A stretch of DNA of 64,000 nucleotides from assembly GCA_049840395.1 (NCBI GenBank), contig JASGLD010000005.1, positions 1,240,001 through 1,304,000 of the forward strand, read 5' to 3'. Below, in pieces: positions 1 through 8,667 of the stretch. Source of the DNA: CAILZL01 sp049840395. Lineage in GTDB: Bacteria > Pseudomonadota > Gammaproteobacteria > Steroidobacterales > Steroidobacteraceae. Both the position numbers and the translations under genes were made by a program. Every line of letters begins with the position of its first letter. The stretch's first letter is position 1. The notes under the pieces are model-generated. The model had not been told where the DNA came from. It worked only from the letters and a program-made list of their open reading frames with translations, and ran no database searches.

Positions 1-395
1 TCGCCTGGCGCGTACTGCATCAGCCAATCGCCTGCGGCGCCATGGATAACATCGCCACCTGCCGAACGTTCCACATCGAAGGCTTGAGTTTGCTGAATTG
101 CCAGAATGGGCAAGGGACGATTTTGATACTGCCCGTCCTCACCATGAGCAATGCCGTTTAGCGGTAAATATTTGGCATCGAAACGATCTCGGGTCACGCT
201 CCAATGATCGCCTGTAGAGCCCGTGATCAGCGCGTCGCCCGTGCTATAACGATTCAATCCCTCGCGACTTTGAATTCCGCCGTCGCTGCGTGCAAAGCTG
301 ACTGAGACGATTTCTCGCTTCACATACGCACGTGCCCGCGGGTCAAGTTGTAGATCGAGATCGGCGGGAATGAATAGCGTGTCAGTGGTCATCAT
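1..395 (-). CDS. PGDYG-domain protein, 5' part only
   Basis: The gene runs off the left edge; about 131 codons are visible from a pair of ATG codons at 395 and 392. The translation shows the blocks YVKREIVSVSFA, TGSTGDHWSVTRDRFDAKY and, next to the edge, GAAGDWLMQYAPG, which is where the name-giving motif of PGDYG-domain proteins would continue. I know of no established biochemical role for this family. The sequence GAGAAG just before the ATG pair is better spaced for the second ATG (392). The gene follows puuB on the same strand after only 32 bp, so the two are probably co-transcribed, which hints at a link to polyamine use, but that is inference. Confidence 0.7.
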   Translation of the reverse strand, partial: MMTTDTLFIPADLDLQLDPRARAYVKREIVSVSFARSDGGIQSREGLNRYSTGDALITGSTGDHWSVTRDRFDAKYLPLNGIAHGEDGQYQNRPLPILAIQQTQAFDVERSAGGDVIHGAAGDWLMQYAPG

Positions 396-427
396 CTTCT
401 CAAAGCAAATTTCTCAAAGTTAGTTTT

Positions 428-1714
428 TCAAATTAAGTCGCGCAGCCGGTACCAAAGCATGGCCAGCACCAATGCAGGTGTGCGCAACCATGGACCGCCG
501 GGGAAGTGACGATGTTGTAGCTTCGCATAGAGATCGAAGCGTTCCATTTGACCTGCTATCGCTTCGGCTGCCAATTTGCCGGCCATTCCTGCCAGCGCCA
601 TGCCGTGACCCGAGAAGCCTTGCAGGTAGTAAAGATTGGGTTGTATCCGGCCGAAATCCGGGGCGCGATTGAAAGTAATGTCGATCAAGCCACCCCAGCT
701 GTAATTGATGCGTGCATCTGCAAGTTGTGGAAATACTTGCAACATGCGTCGCCGCGTCGCTGCAGCGGTGTTGCCTATGTCATGCCCCGAATAACTGACG
801 CGGCCGCCGAACAGCAGACGATGATCGGTGGAACGGCGGAAGTAATCGAGAATGAAATTGTTGTCCGCCACCGCGACATTGTTGGGCATCAAGGCTTGTA
901 TGCGTCCGGCGCCTAAAGCTTCAGTGGCCACGATATAAGTGGCCACCGGCATGATGCGTTGCGCCAGCGGTTTAGATAAAGCCTCCACATAGGCGTTACA
1001 GCACAGCACGGCCTGCTTTGCCGTCACCGTGCCGGTTGCTGTTTTGATTTGCAGAGTCTGCTCGCCGCTGATATTGATCACTCTTGAATGTTCATGCAGG
1101 CTGGCGCCGGCATTGGCTGCGGCACCTGCCAATCCCAGTGTGTAGTTAAGCGGATGCACATGCGCAGCGGCGCTGTCATATAGAGCTGCGCAATACCGAT
1201 CGGTGCTCAGCCACTGACGTACCTCATCCCGTTCCAAAAATTGCAGGTGGGCGTACTGATGGCGTTCTGCGAGTTCTGCTTGATGGCGTTGCAATGCAAT
1301 GCGTTGTCTTGGCTTGATCGCGACTTCCAGATGGCCGCAATGCAAGTCGCAGTCGATGGTGTGCGTGTCGATCAACTGCGTGGCCAGTTGCACGGCTTCA
1401 ACCGACAGATCCCATAACTGCCGGGCAAGCGATTCGCCCAGCTGCGCAACTAACGCTGCCTGACCGCAGGAATAGCCAGGCAGTAGTTGACCGCCGCTGC
1501 GTCCGGAGGCGCCGAAGCCGATGCGTTCCGCTTCCAGCAGAATCACCCGGTAACCACGTTGCGCCAGATGTAAAGCCGTTGCACAGCCGGCCACGCCACC
1601 GCCAATCACGCAAACATCGGCGTGTTGTGCGCCTTGCAACACGGGATAGGCGGGTGCGGCGTTGGCCGTGGCCTGGTAATAGTTCGAGATGGCTAAGTGC
1701 GGGCTGGATGTCAT
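428..1714 (-). CDS. puuB: Gamma-glutamylputrescine oxidase-like FAD oxidoreductase
   Basis: This is a DAO-family flavoprotein. It is predicted to oxidise gamma-glutamylputrescine to the aminoaldehyde with release of ammonia and hydrogen peroxide, the second step of the Puu pathway. The N-terminus carries the dinucleotide-binding motif VCVIGGGVAGCATALHLAQR, followed by an acidic strand end (LLEAERIGFGASGRSGGQ), which is typical of PuuB/OrdL proteins. The C-terminal FAD-contact block YYLQGFSGHGMALAGMAGK is present. From ATG 1714 the protein has 428 residues, close to E. coli PuuB; in-frame ATG 1741 and TTG 1747 would only lengthen the N-terminus. No strong ribosome site separates these choices. 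It is divergent from puuD and shares its short upstream region. Confidence 0.85.
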   Translation of the reverse strand: MTSSPHLAISNYYQATANAAPAYPVLQGAQHADVCVIGGGVAGCATALHLAQRGYRVILLEAERIGFGASGRSGGQLLPGYSCGQAALVAQLGESLARQLWDLSVEAVQLATQLIDTHTIDCDLHCGHLEVAIKPRQRIALQRHQAELAERHQYAHLQFLERDEVRQWLSTDRYCAALYDSAAAHVHPLNYTLGLAGAAANAGASLHEHSRVINISGEQTLQIKTATGTVTAKQAVLCCNAYVEALSKPLAQRIMPVATYIVATEALGAGRIQALMPNNVAVADNNFILDYFRRSTDHRLLFGGRVSYSGHDIGNTAAATRRRMLQVFPQLADARINYSWGGLIDITFNRAPDFGRIQPNLYYLQGFSGHGMALAGMAGKLAAEAIAGQMERFDLYAKLQHRHFPGGPWLRTPALVLAMLWYRLRDLI

Positions 1715-1837
1715 AAGTGCATCGTAACGGTTGACCGCCATTGGCAACTACCCATATCGGTGCGGTGGGTTTGTCGCACTGCTGTTAACGCGGCCATCTG
1801 TGCTTAAATGTCGCTCACAAATTCACTTTTCCTGTTT

Positions 1838-2593
1838 ATGTCGCAGCACAAACCCCTTATCGGCGTACCGGCCGATCGCAAGCTACTCGGCCAGCATTAC
1901 TTCCATTGCGTCGGTGAGAAATATCTGTTGGCGATTGTGGAAGGCGCCGACTGCGTGCCGGTGGTGATTCCTTCATTGGGTGCGGGAGAAAGACTGGACG
2001 CCTTGGTTGCACAGCTGGATGGCATTTTGTTGCCAGGCAGTCGTTCCAATGTCGAGCCACACCATTATGGCCAGCCCAGTGAGCCGGATACTTTGCACGA
2101 TCCGCAACGTGACGCCACTACACTGCCCTTGATTCCCAAGATTGTGGCGGCCGGCGTGCCCTTACTGGCGATCTGTCGCGGTTTTCAGGAAATGAACGTG
2201 GCCTATGGCGGCAGCCTGTGGTCCAAGCTGCATGAAGTACCCGGTTTGAGCGATCACCGCGAGAACGAAGAGGATACGCTGGATGTGCAGTATGGCCCCT
2301 CGCATCCGGTGCAACTGATGCAGGGTGGGCTGCTGCATGGCATAGCCGGCGGCGACACCATTACGGTGAACTCCTTGCACTGGCAGGGCGTGCGCGAGCT
2401 GGCGCCGGGTCTGCAGGTTGAGGCGCGCGCGCCGGACGGTGTGGTAGAAGCCTTCAGTGTGCGCAATGCGCAGCGCTTTGCCGTGGGGGTGCAATGGCAT
2501 CCGGAGTGGAAGGCCATGACCAATCCCTTCTCGCAGGCGTTGTTCGCCGCCTTCGGTCGCGCGGCCTATGATCATGCGGCGCAGAATCGCTAG
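1838..2593 (+). CDS. puuD: Gamma-glutamyl-GABA hydrolase (class I glutamine amidotransferase fold)
   Basis: Predicted to hydrolyse gamma-glutamyl-GABA to GABA and glutamate, the last Puu step. The peptidase C26 / GATase1 fold is shown by the nucleophile block LLAICRGFQEMNVAYGGSL, with the catalytic Cys in the nucleophile elbow, and by the His and Glu of VGVQWHPEW near the C-terminus. The start at ATG 1838 gives MSQHKPLIGVPADRK and 251 residues, matching the family; an in-frame ATG at 1808 would add ten hydrophobic residues with no family counterpart. It leads the rightward genes puuD-puuA-pot. No puuR-like regulator and no puuC aldehyde dehydrogenase is seen inside the window. Confidence 0.88.
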   Translation: MSQHKPLIGVPADRKLLGQHYFHCVGEKYLLAIVEGADCVPVVIPSLGAGERLDALVAQLDGILLPGSRSNVEPHHYGQPSEPDTLHDPQRDATTLPLIPKIVAAGVPLLAICRGFQEMNVAYGGSLWSKLHEVPGLSDHRENEEDTLDVQYGPSHPVQLMQGGLLHGIAGGDTITVNSLHWQGVRELAPGLQVEARAPDGVVEAFSVRNAQRFAVGVQWHPEWKAMTNPFSQALFAAFGRAAYDHAAQNR

Positions 2594-2624
2594 ACAGCCA
2601 GTTTACGGACGACAGTAAAACAAA

Positions 2625-2654
2625 CGAACGAGCCAGAACGAGTTAGAACGAGCT
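2625..2654 (+). repeat. Three 10-bp tandem units in the puuD-puuA spacer
   Basis: Three consecutive decamers share the core GAACGAG (CGAACGAGCC, AGAACGAGTT, AGAACGAGCT). They end ten bases before the puuA start codon and lie where its ribosome site should be; no ordinary Shine-Dalgarno is seen. The period equals about one helical turn. The function is unknown; it may be a regulator site or a translational element, or simply slippage. Confidence 0.5.
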
Positions 2655-2663
2655 AGGGCCCAA

Positions 2664-3995
2664 ATGAGCAAGATCCACACCTTCTTCAAAGAGCATGGCA
2701 TTTCCGAAGTCGAGGCGGTGATTCCGGATATGGCGGGCGTGGCGCGCGGCAAGATCATGCCTGCCGAAAAATTTGCTGAAGACGAGGGTATGCGCCTGCC
2801 GGAAAGCATCTTCCTGCAAACCGTAACCGGCGATTACCCGGCGGATGAACGCGCCATCAATCCGGCGGAAATCGACATCGTGTTGAAGGGCGATCCCAAT
2901 GCCGTGCACGTGGTGCCCTGGGCCGCTGAACCGACGGCACAGGTGATTCATGACAGTTTCTATTCCGACGGCGCGCCGGTGTCCATGGCGCCGCGCTACG
3001 TGCTCCAGAAAATTTTGCGCTTGTATGACGAGCGGGGCTGGCAGCCGGTGGTGGCGCCGGAGCTGGAGTTCTACCTGGTCGAACCGAACACCGATGCCGA
3101 CTATCCGCTGAAGCCGCCGATGGGGCGTTCCGGTCGGCCGGAGATCGGTCGTCAGTCCTATTCCATCGCGGCGGTGAACGAGTTCGATCCGCTGTTCGAC
3201 GACATGTACGCCTTCTGCGAAGCGCAGGGCATCGAAATCGACACCTTGATTCATGAAGACGGCGCGGCGCAGATGGAGATCAACCTGATTCACGGCAATG
3301 CGCTGTCGCTGGCCGATCAGGTGTTCCTGTTCAAGCGCACCGCGCGCGAAGCGGCCATGCGCCACAAGATGTACGCCACCTTCATGGCCAAACCGATGGC
3401 GCGCGAGCCTGGCAGCGCCATGCATATTCACCAAAGCGTGGTCGACAAGTCCGGCCGTAATATTTTCAGCAACGAAGACGGCAGCGCCTCGCAGTTGTTC
3501 TTTGCGCATATCGCCGGCTTGCAGAAGTACCTGCCGGCCGCGATGTCCTTGTTTGCACCAAATGTGAACTCGTATCGCCGCATCCAGCGCCATCTCGCAG
3601 CACCGATCAATACCCAGTGGGGTTACGACAACCGCACCGCTGGGTTACGTGTACCCGTCTCGGGGCCGGATGGTCGGCGTATCGAGAATCGCGTCGGCGG
3701 CGCGGATGCCAATGGCTACCTGGCTATCGCTGCTTCGCTGGCCTGCGGTTATCTGGGCATGGTGGAGGCATTGAAGCCTTCCGAGCCGGTGTCCGGCAGT
3801 GCCTACGACCTGCCGTATTCGCTGCCGAGAAATCTCGAAGAATCGCTGCGTTTATTGCGCGACAGCCAGCCCTTGATCGAACTCTTGGGCGAGCGTTTCG
3901 TGCTGGCCTACACCGCAGTAAAGGAAACCGAATACGAAACCTTCCTGCGCGTGATCAGTTCCTGGGAGCGCGAGCATCTGTTGTTGAACGTGTAG
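2664..3995 (+). CDS. puuA: Gamma-glutamylputrescine synthetase (glutamine synthetase family)
   Basis: A 443-residue GlnA-fold enzyme predicted to join glutamate to putrescine with ATP, the first committed step of the Puu pathway. Family features are the N-terminal beta-grasp region with VEAVIPDMAGVARGKIMPA, the metal-binding glutamate block APELEFYLVEP, and LIHEDGAAQMEINLIHGNAL. Further on are the histidine segment AMHIHQSVVDKSGRN, the block APNVNSYRR and the nucleotide-contact arginines of NRTAGLRVP. The missing adenylylation-type tail and the neighbouring puuB, puuD and pot genes favour PuuA over ordinary glutamine synthetase. The start at ATG 2664 gives MSKIHTFFKEH. Confidence 0.88.
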   Translation: MSKIHTFFKEHGISEVEAVIPDMAGVARGKIMPAEKFAEDEGMRLPESIFLQTVTGDYPADERAINPAEIDIVLKGDPNAVHVVPWAAEPTAQVIHDSFYSDGAPVSMAPRYVLQKILRLYDERGWQPVVAPELEFYLVEPNTDADYPLKPPMGRSGRPEIGRQSYSIAAVNEFDPLFDDMYAFCEAQGIEIDTLIHEDGAAQMEINLIHGNALSLADQVFLFKRTAREAAMRHKMYATFMAKPMAREPGSAMHIHQSVVDKSGRNIFSNEDGSASQLFFAHIAGLQKYLPAAMSLFAPNVNSYRRIQRHLAAPINTQWGYDNRTAGLRVPVSGPDGRRIENRVGGADANGYLAIAASLACGYLGMVEALKPSEPVSGSAYDLPYSLPRNLEESLRLLRDSQPLIELLGERFVLAYTAVKETEYETFLRVISSWEREHLLLNV

Positions 3996-4156
3996 CGACA
4001 GCGACCTGTCGGTAGGGGCGGGTAACGCTGGGGACAGCTAAACCCGCCGTCTGAATAAAACGGCCTGTGTAATCGTTGGCGATGTCGCCAACCTCTTGGC
4101 CCGCCGATTGCACTGCGTTACGCTCCCGCTTATCCATTACCCCTCAAGAGGCCGCC
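3996..4156 (+). other. Hairpin-rich spacer between puuA and potF
   Basis: Directly after the puuA stop lie three inverted repeats. CGACAG/CTGTCG is at 3996-4011 with a CGAC loop; GGCGGGT/ACCCGCC is at 4017-4048; and the 18-bp perfect palindrome GTTGGCGATGTCGCCAAC is at 4075-4092. None is followed by a T-tract, so they are more likely processing, stability or regulatory structures than intrinsic terminators. The ribosome site AAGAGG for potF lies at the right end. Confidence 0.45.
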
Positions 4157-5320
4157 ATGTCCGCCCAGTCTTTGACTCCGTCTCTAGCCGTTAAGCTTGC
4201 CTGTATGGGCGTGACCGCTTTGATGCTGGCGGCCTGCAGCAAGAAGGAAGAAGCCGCTGCGCCGGTGGCCGCCGCTGCCGGTCCGGCAACGGATGATGAA
4301 AAGGTGCTCAATGTTTACAACTGGTCGGATTACATCGCTGAAGACACGGTAAAGAATTTCGAAGATAAGTACGGCATCAAGGTGAACTACGACACCTTCG
4401 ATTCCAACGAACTGGTGGAAAGCAAGATGCTGACCGGCAGCACCGGCTACGACATCGTGGTGCCCTCGTCGCAGTTCATGGAGCGTCAGGTCAAAGTCGG
4501 CGTGTTCCAGAAATTGGACAAGTCGCTGTTGCCCAATCTGAGCAATCTGGATTCCACCACCGTCAAGCAGGTGGCCATGTACGATCCGGGCAATGAACAT
4601 GCCGTGCCCTACATGTGGAGCACCGACGGCATCGGTTACAACGTCGACAAGGTGAAGAAGTTGGTGCCCGATGCGCCGCTGGATAGCTGGGCGTTGTTGC
4701 TCGATCCGAAGTACGCCGCCAAGCTCAAGGGCTGCGGTATTTCCATTCTTGACGCCGCCTCCGACATTCGCAGCATCGTGCTGATCTATCTGGGCAAGGA
4801 TCCCAACAGTCAGGACCCCAACGATCTCAAGGCCGTGGAAGACACGCTGATGAAGATTCGTCCCTATGTGCGCAAGATCAACTCTTCGCAGTACATCAAT
4901 GATCTGGCCAACGGCGACCTGTGCATCGCCGTGGGTTACAACGGCGATGTGTTGCAGGCACGCGATCGTGCCAAGGAAGCGGGCAAGGGTGTCAACGTGG
5001 CGTACGTGATTCCCAAGGAAGGCAGCATCGTGACCATCAATACCATGGTGATTCCGGCCGATGCCAAGCATCCGAAGAATGCGCATCTGTTCATGAACTA
5101 CCTGATGGAACCGCAGGTTGCCGCCGCCAATTCCAATGCGGTGAACTATGCCAACGGCAATACCGCTTCCGAACAGTTCATCAAAGAGGAAGTGAAGAGC
5201 GATCCGGGCGTGTATCCGACTGCTGAGATCAAGGCCAAACTGGTGCCTGAATTGTCGGTGGCCGATGATTACAACCGTCTGTTGAATCGCACTTGGACCC
5301 GCTTCCAGACGGGCAAGTGA
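4157..5320 (+). CDS. potF: Putrescine/polyamine-binding lipoprotein of the Pot ABC importer
   Basis: A periplasmic solute-binding protein of the spermidine/putrescine family (387 residues). The N-terminus MSAQSLTPSLAVKLACMGV is followed by the lipobox LMLAAC, so the mature protein should start at a lipid-anchored Cys followed by SKKEE. Family blocks are VLNVYNWSDYIAEDTVKNFE, the ligand-site region YDIVVPSSQFMERQ, AVPYMWSTDGIGYN and GDLCIAVGYNGDVLQA. ATG 4157 is chosen because AAGAGG precedes it by five bases and because it places the signal peptide correctly; an upstream in-frame ATG at 4076 would put 27 extra residues before it. It delivers substrate to PotGHI encoded next. Confidence 0.92.
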   Translation: MSAQSLTPSLAVKLACMGVTALMLAACSKKEEAAAPVAAAAGPATDDEKVLNVYNWSDYIAEDTVKNFEDKYGIKVNYDTFDSNELVESKMLTGSTGYDIVVPSSQFMERQVKVGVFQKLDKSLLPNLSNLDSTTVKQVAMYDPGNEHAVPYMWSTDGIGYNVDKVKKLVPDAPLDSWALLLDPKYAAKLKGCGISILDAASDIRSIVLIYLGKDPNSQDPNDLKAVEDTLMKIRPYVRKINSSQYINDLANGDLCIAVGYNGDVLQARDRAKEAGKGVNVAYVIPKEGSIVTINTMVIPADAKHPKNAHLFMNYLMEPQVAAANSNAVNYANGNTASEQFIKEEVKSDPGVYPTAEIKAKLVPELSVADDYNRLLNRTWTRFQTGK

Positions 5321-5394
5321 GCGTGTCGGGAACCCTCTTGTCAGTCGGGCGCGATTTGCCGTGCCCCCTGCAAGGTGGTTCCAACCAAATACAG

Positions 5395-5431
5395 GGGCGT
5401 GCCATAAAAGTTAAATGGTCACGCCCTTTTT
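5395..5431 (+). terminator. Hairpin plus T5 between potF and potG
   Basis: The stem GGGCGTG (5395-5401) pairs with CACGCCC (5420-5426), extended inward by CCAT/ATGG past one bulged T, and TTTTT follows at 5427-5431. This is a good intrinsic terminator or attenuator inside the transporter operon. It would let the binding protein be made in excess over the membrane components, an arrangement common in ABC import operons. Confidence 0.75.
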
Positions 5432-5470
5432 GTTGCTCTCAGAAAAATAAAATGTCGCAGAGACTTTAAT

Positions 5471-6613
5471 ATGGCCGCTGCCCTCGATTCCGCCTCTATC
5501 CGCAAACCCTGGAACGACCCGCAGGCCCAGCCCTATATCCGCATCGAGCGCGTCACCAAGCGCTTCGGCGATTTCGTCGCGGTCAATGATGTGTCTTTGA
5601 GCATCTATCGCACCGAGTTGTTCTGTCTGCTGGGCGGTTCCGGCTGCGGCAAGACCACGCTGTTGCGCATGCTGGCCGGCTTCGAAGAGCCCAGCGCCGG
5701 CAAGATCTTCATCGATGGCATGGACATGAGCGGCATTCCGCCCTACGAGCGGCCGGTGAACATGATGTTCCAGTCGTATGCCTTGTTTCCGCATATGACG
5801 GTCGAACAGAACGTGGGCTTCGGCTTGAAGATGGAAGGCATGGCCAAGTCGGAGATCGCCGATCGTGTGGCCAACATGCTCAAGCTGGTGCGTCTGGGTG
5901 ATTTCGGCAAACGTAAGCCGCATCAATTATCCGGTGGGCAACGGCAGCGTGTGGCGCTGGCGCGTGCCTTAATCAAACAGCCGAAGTTGCTGCTGCTCGA
6001 TGAACCTCTGGGCGCCTTGGACAAGAAACTGCGCGAACACACCCAATTCGAATTGGTGAATCTACAGGAACAGTTGGGTGTGACCTTCGTGGTGGTGACG
6101 CACGATCAGGAAGAAGCCATGACGCTGGCTTCGCGCATCGGTGTGATGGATCACGGCAAGATCGTGCAGGTGGGTACGCCCAAGGATATTTACGAATTCC
6201 CCAACTGCAAGCTCGTTGCCGAGTTCATCGGCTCGGTGAATCTGTTCGAAGGGCAGCTCACTGCTGACGAACCGGATCATGTGCGCATAGCCTGCGCCGA
6301 GTTGGAACGTCCCGTGTACGTGGCGCATGGCATCAGTTCGGCGCCACAGGCCAAGGTGTGGGTTGCGATTCGTCCCGAGAAAATCCAGCTGACACTGCAG
6401 CAACCCGCAGGTAATGAAAATTGGACGCGCGGTGTGGTCAAAGAAATTGCCTACATGGGCGACATGTCGGTGTTCCTGGTCAAGCTGGCATCCGGTCGTT
6501 TGCTGCGGGTGACGCGGCCGAACATGTGGCGTCACGACGATGAGCAGATTACCTGGGAGCAGGAAGTGTACCTGCACTGGCATGACACCAGTCCGGTGGT
6601 GGTCAGCGCATGA
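5471..6613 (+). CDS. potG: Polyamine ABC importer ATPase
   Basis: The ATP-hydrolysing subunit (380 residues) of the putrescine importer. It has a Walker A motif LGGSGCGKTT (about residues 54-63), the Q-loop MMFQSYALFPHMTVEQN, the signature LSGGQRQRVALARAL, a Walker B motif with D-loop LLLLDEPLGALD and the switch His in VVVTHDQEEA. The last hundred residues, including VAIRPEKIQLT, form the TOBE domain typical of Pot/MalK-type ATPases. The start codon is ATG 5471. Its stop overlaps the start of potH by four bases, showing translational coupling. Confidence 0.93.
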   Translation: MAAALDSASIRKPWNDPQAQPYIRIERVTKRFGDFVAVNDVSLSIYRTELFCLLGGSGCGKTTLLRMLAGFEEPSAGKIFIDGMDMSGIPPYERPVNMMFQSYALFPHMTVEQNVGFGLKMEGMAKSEIADRVANMLKLVRLGDFGKRKPHQLSGGQRQRVALARALIKQPKLLLLDEPLGALDKKLREHTQFELVNLQEQLGVTFVVVTHDQEEAMTLASRIGVMDHGKIVQVGTPKDIYEFPNCKLVAEFIGSVNLFEGQLTADEPDHVRIACAELERPVYVAHGISSAPQAKVWVAIRPEKIQLTLQQPAGNENWTRGVVKEIAYMGDMSVFLVKLASGRLLRVTRPNMWRHDDEQITWEQEVYLHWHDTSPVVVSA

Positions 6614-7644
6614 GTCCGCAGCCGCATCGCGCCGAACCACCGCAGGGAACCGGCCTGAGCGCCGGTGTGCAATTGATGTTGCGTGCGTTGAGGGAGCTGC
6701 CGCCGTATCGCTGGACGCAGGCGCGCCTGGCGCGCTGGGGCGTGCGTGGCCGCACCGCGGTAATCGCACTGCCCTATCTATGGCTGGTGCTGTTCTTCCT
6801 GATTCCGTTCGTGATCGTGCTCAAGATTGCGTTCTCGGAAACGCAGACTTCAATGCCGCCTTACGAACCCTTGTTGCAGTGGGTGGGCGATAAGCTCACT
6901 GACCTGCGTTTCAACATCAATCCCGGCAACTTTCTCTATCTATGGGAAGATAGTCTGTATGCGCGTGCCTTCCTCAATTCGTTGCAGGTGGCGGCCATCT
7001 CGACTATATGTGCCTTATTGATCGGCTATCCCATTGCCTATGCGATTGCGCGCGCCAATCCCAAGCTGCGCGGTCTGTTCATGATGATGGTGATTCTGCC
7101 GTTCTGGACCTCTTTCCTGCTGCGCGTATATGCCTGGATCGGCATTCTTAAAAACAACGGGCTACTCAATAATTTTCTGATCTGGTTGGGCGTGATTGAT
7201 GAGCCCATCGTGATGTTGCAGACCAACTTCGCCACCTATCTTGGCATCGTCTACTGCTACTTACCTTTCATGATCATGCCGCTGTATGCCAACCTGGAAA
7301 AAATGGATCTGACTTTGTTGGAGGCCGCTGAAGATCTGGGCTGTAAACCATTTCGCGCCTTTGTATTGATCACTCTACCTTTGTCCATGCCGGGCATCGT
7401 CGCAGGCTGCATGCTGGTGTTCATCCCGGCCGTGGGTGAGTACGTCATTCCGGCGCTGCTGGGTCCGCCGGATTCCTTGATGATTGGTAAGGTGTTGTGG
7501 ACTGAGTTCTTCAACAATCGCGACTGGCCGGTGGCCAGCGCGGTGGCGATTGCCCTGCTGTTGTTGCTGGTGGCGCCCATTGTCTACTTTCAGCGTGCCC
7601 AGTTACGCGATCAAACGCGTGAGGCGCAAGCAGGGCACACATGA
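6610..7644 (+). CDS. potH: Polyamine ABC importer permease, first subunit
   Basis: An integral membrane protein of 344 residues with about six predicted helices and a long N-terminal cytoplasmic segment. The coupling motif that contacts the ATPase is LEAAEDLGCKPFRAFVLITLPLSMPGIVAG, the EAA loop of ABC permeases. The block IPAVGEYVIPALLGPPDSLMIG is characteristic of PotB/PotH. It overlaps potG and potI by ATGA at both ends, so the three proteins should be made in matched amounts. Confidence 0.92.
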   Translation: MSPQPHRAEPPQGTGLSAGVQLMLRALRELPPYRWTQARLARWGVRGRTAVIALPYLWLVLFFLIPFVIVLKIAFSETQTSMPPYEPLLQWVGDKLTDLRFNINPGNFLYLWEDSLYARAFLNSLQVAAISTICALLIGYPIAYAIARANPKLRGLFMMMVILPFWTSFLLRVYAWIGILKNNGLLNNFLIWLGVIDEPIVMLQTNFATYLGIVYCYLPFMIMPLYANLEKMDLTLLEAAEDLGCKPFRAFVLITLPLSMPGIVAGCMLVFIPAVGEYVIPALLGPPDSLMIGKVLWTEFFNNRDWPVASAVAIALLLLLVAPIVYFQRAQLRDQTREAQAGHT

Positions 7645-8486
7645 AGCAGAAAACCTCCATGGTACGACTGTCGGCGCTGGTGTTCGGCTTTGCATTTTTG
7701 TACATCCCAATTCTGTCGTTAGTGTTTTATTCCTTCAACAAGTCGCGTCTGGTGACGGTGTGGGGCGGCTTCTCCACCGAGTGGTACGGCAAGCTATTCG
7801 AAAATCGCCAGGTTCTTGAGGCAGCCTGGCTGTCATTGCGCATTGCGGCAATGAATGCCACTGGCGCCACTATCTTGGGCACTTTGGCGGGTTTGTCGCT
7901 GGCGCGCTTCGGCCAGTTTCGCGGTCGCACGCTGTTATCGGGTATGACCACTGCGCCGCTGGTGATGCCGGAAGTGATCACCGGTCTGTCGTTGTTACTG
8001 CTGTTTGTGGCGATGGAAGATGTTTTCGGTTGGCCGGCAGGTCGAGGTATCACCACGATAACTATTGCTCATATCACGCTGACGTTGGCCTATGTCACCG
8101 TGATTGTGCAGTCGCGTCTGGCCACGCTGGATGGTTCCTTGGAGGAAGCGGCCATGGATCTGGGCGCGCGTCCAGCCAAGGTGTTTTTGTTGGTGACACT
8201 GCCGATTATTGCGCCGGCGCTGGTTTCCGGCTGGTTGCTGGCCTTTACGATTTCCCTGGATGATCTGGTGATCGCCAGCTTCGTGTCCGGTCCGGGGTCG
8301 AGCACGCTGCCCATCGTGATTTTTTCCAAGGTGCGTCTGGGCGTCAGCCCTGATATCAATGCGTTGGCCACCATCATGGTATCGCTGGTCAGTCTGGGCG
8401 TGATCGTGGCTGGCTTCGTCATGCTGCGCCGCGAGCGCATGCGGCAGCGCGATATTCAGATGGCGCTGAGCAGCGCGCAATCTTGA
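7641..8486 (+). CDS. potI: Polyamine ABC importer permease, second subunit
   Basis: The second membrane subunit (281 residues), of PotC/PotI type. It opens with a hydrophobic helix (LVFGFAFLYIPILSLVFYSF). It carries the EAA loop LEEAAMDLGARPAKVFLLVTLPIIAP and the family block FTISLDDLVIASFVSGPGSSTLP. It pairs with PotH to form the channel for putrescine taken over from PotF. It is the last gene of the pot set; about 180 bp separate it from the sensor kinase downstream. Confidence 0.92.
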   Translation: MKQKTSMVRLSALVFGFAFLYIPILSLVFYSFNKSRLVTVWGGFSTEWYGKLFENRQVLEAAWLSLRIAAMNATGATILGTLAGLSLARFGQFRGRTLLSGMTTAPLVMPEVITGLSLLLLFVAMEDVFGWPAGRGITTITIAHITLTLAYVTVIVQSRLATLDGSLEEAAMDLGARPAKVFLLVTLPIIAPALVSGWLLAFTISLDDLVIASFVSGPGSSTLPIVIFSKVRLGVSPDINALATIMVSLVSLGVIVAGFVMLRRERMRQRDIQMALSSAQS

Positions 8487-8667
8487 GCGCGGGTTTGCGC
8501 ACGAGCGCGGGCAAAGGTGCAAATTTGCGGTGGCTTCGAATATCGGTAAACAGGGGTTTCACTCCGACCCCGACAGCGCTAGCCTAGCGTCGGTCGAACC
8601 TTCTTGCAGCCAGCATTGACAACGTGCCGGCTGCGGCGTGCAAGAACAATTAGGAGCACGGAAGTCG

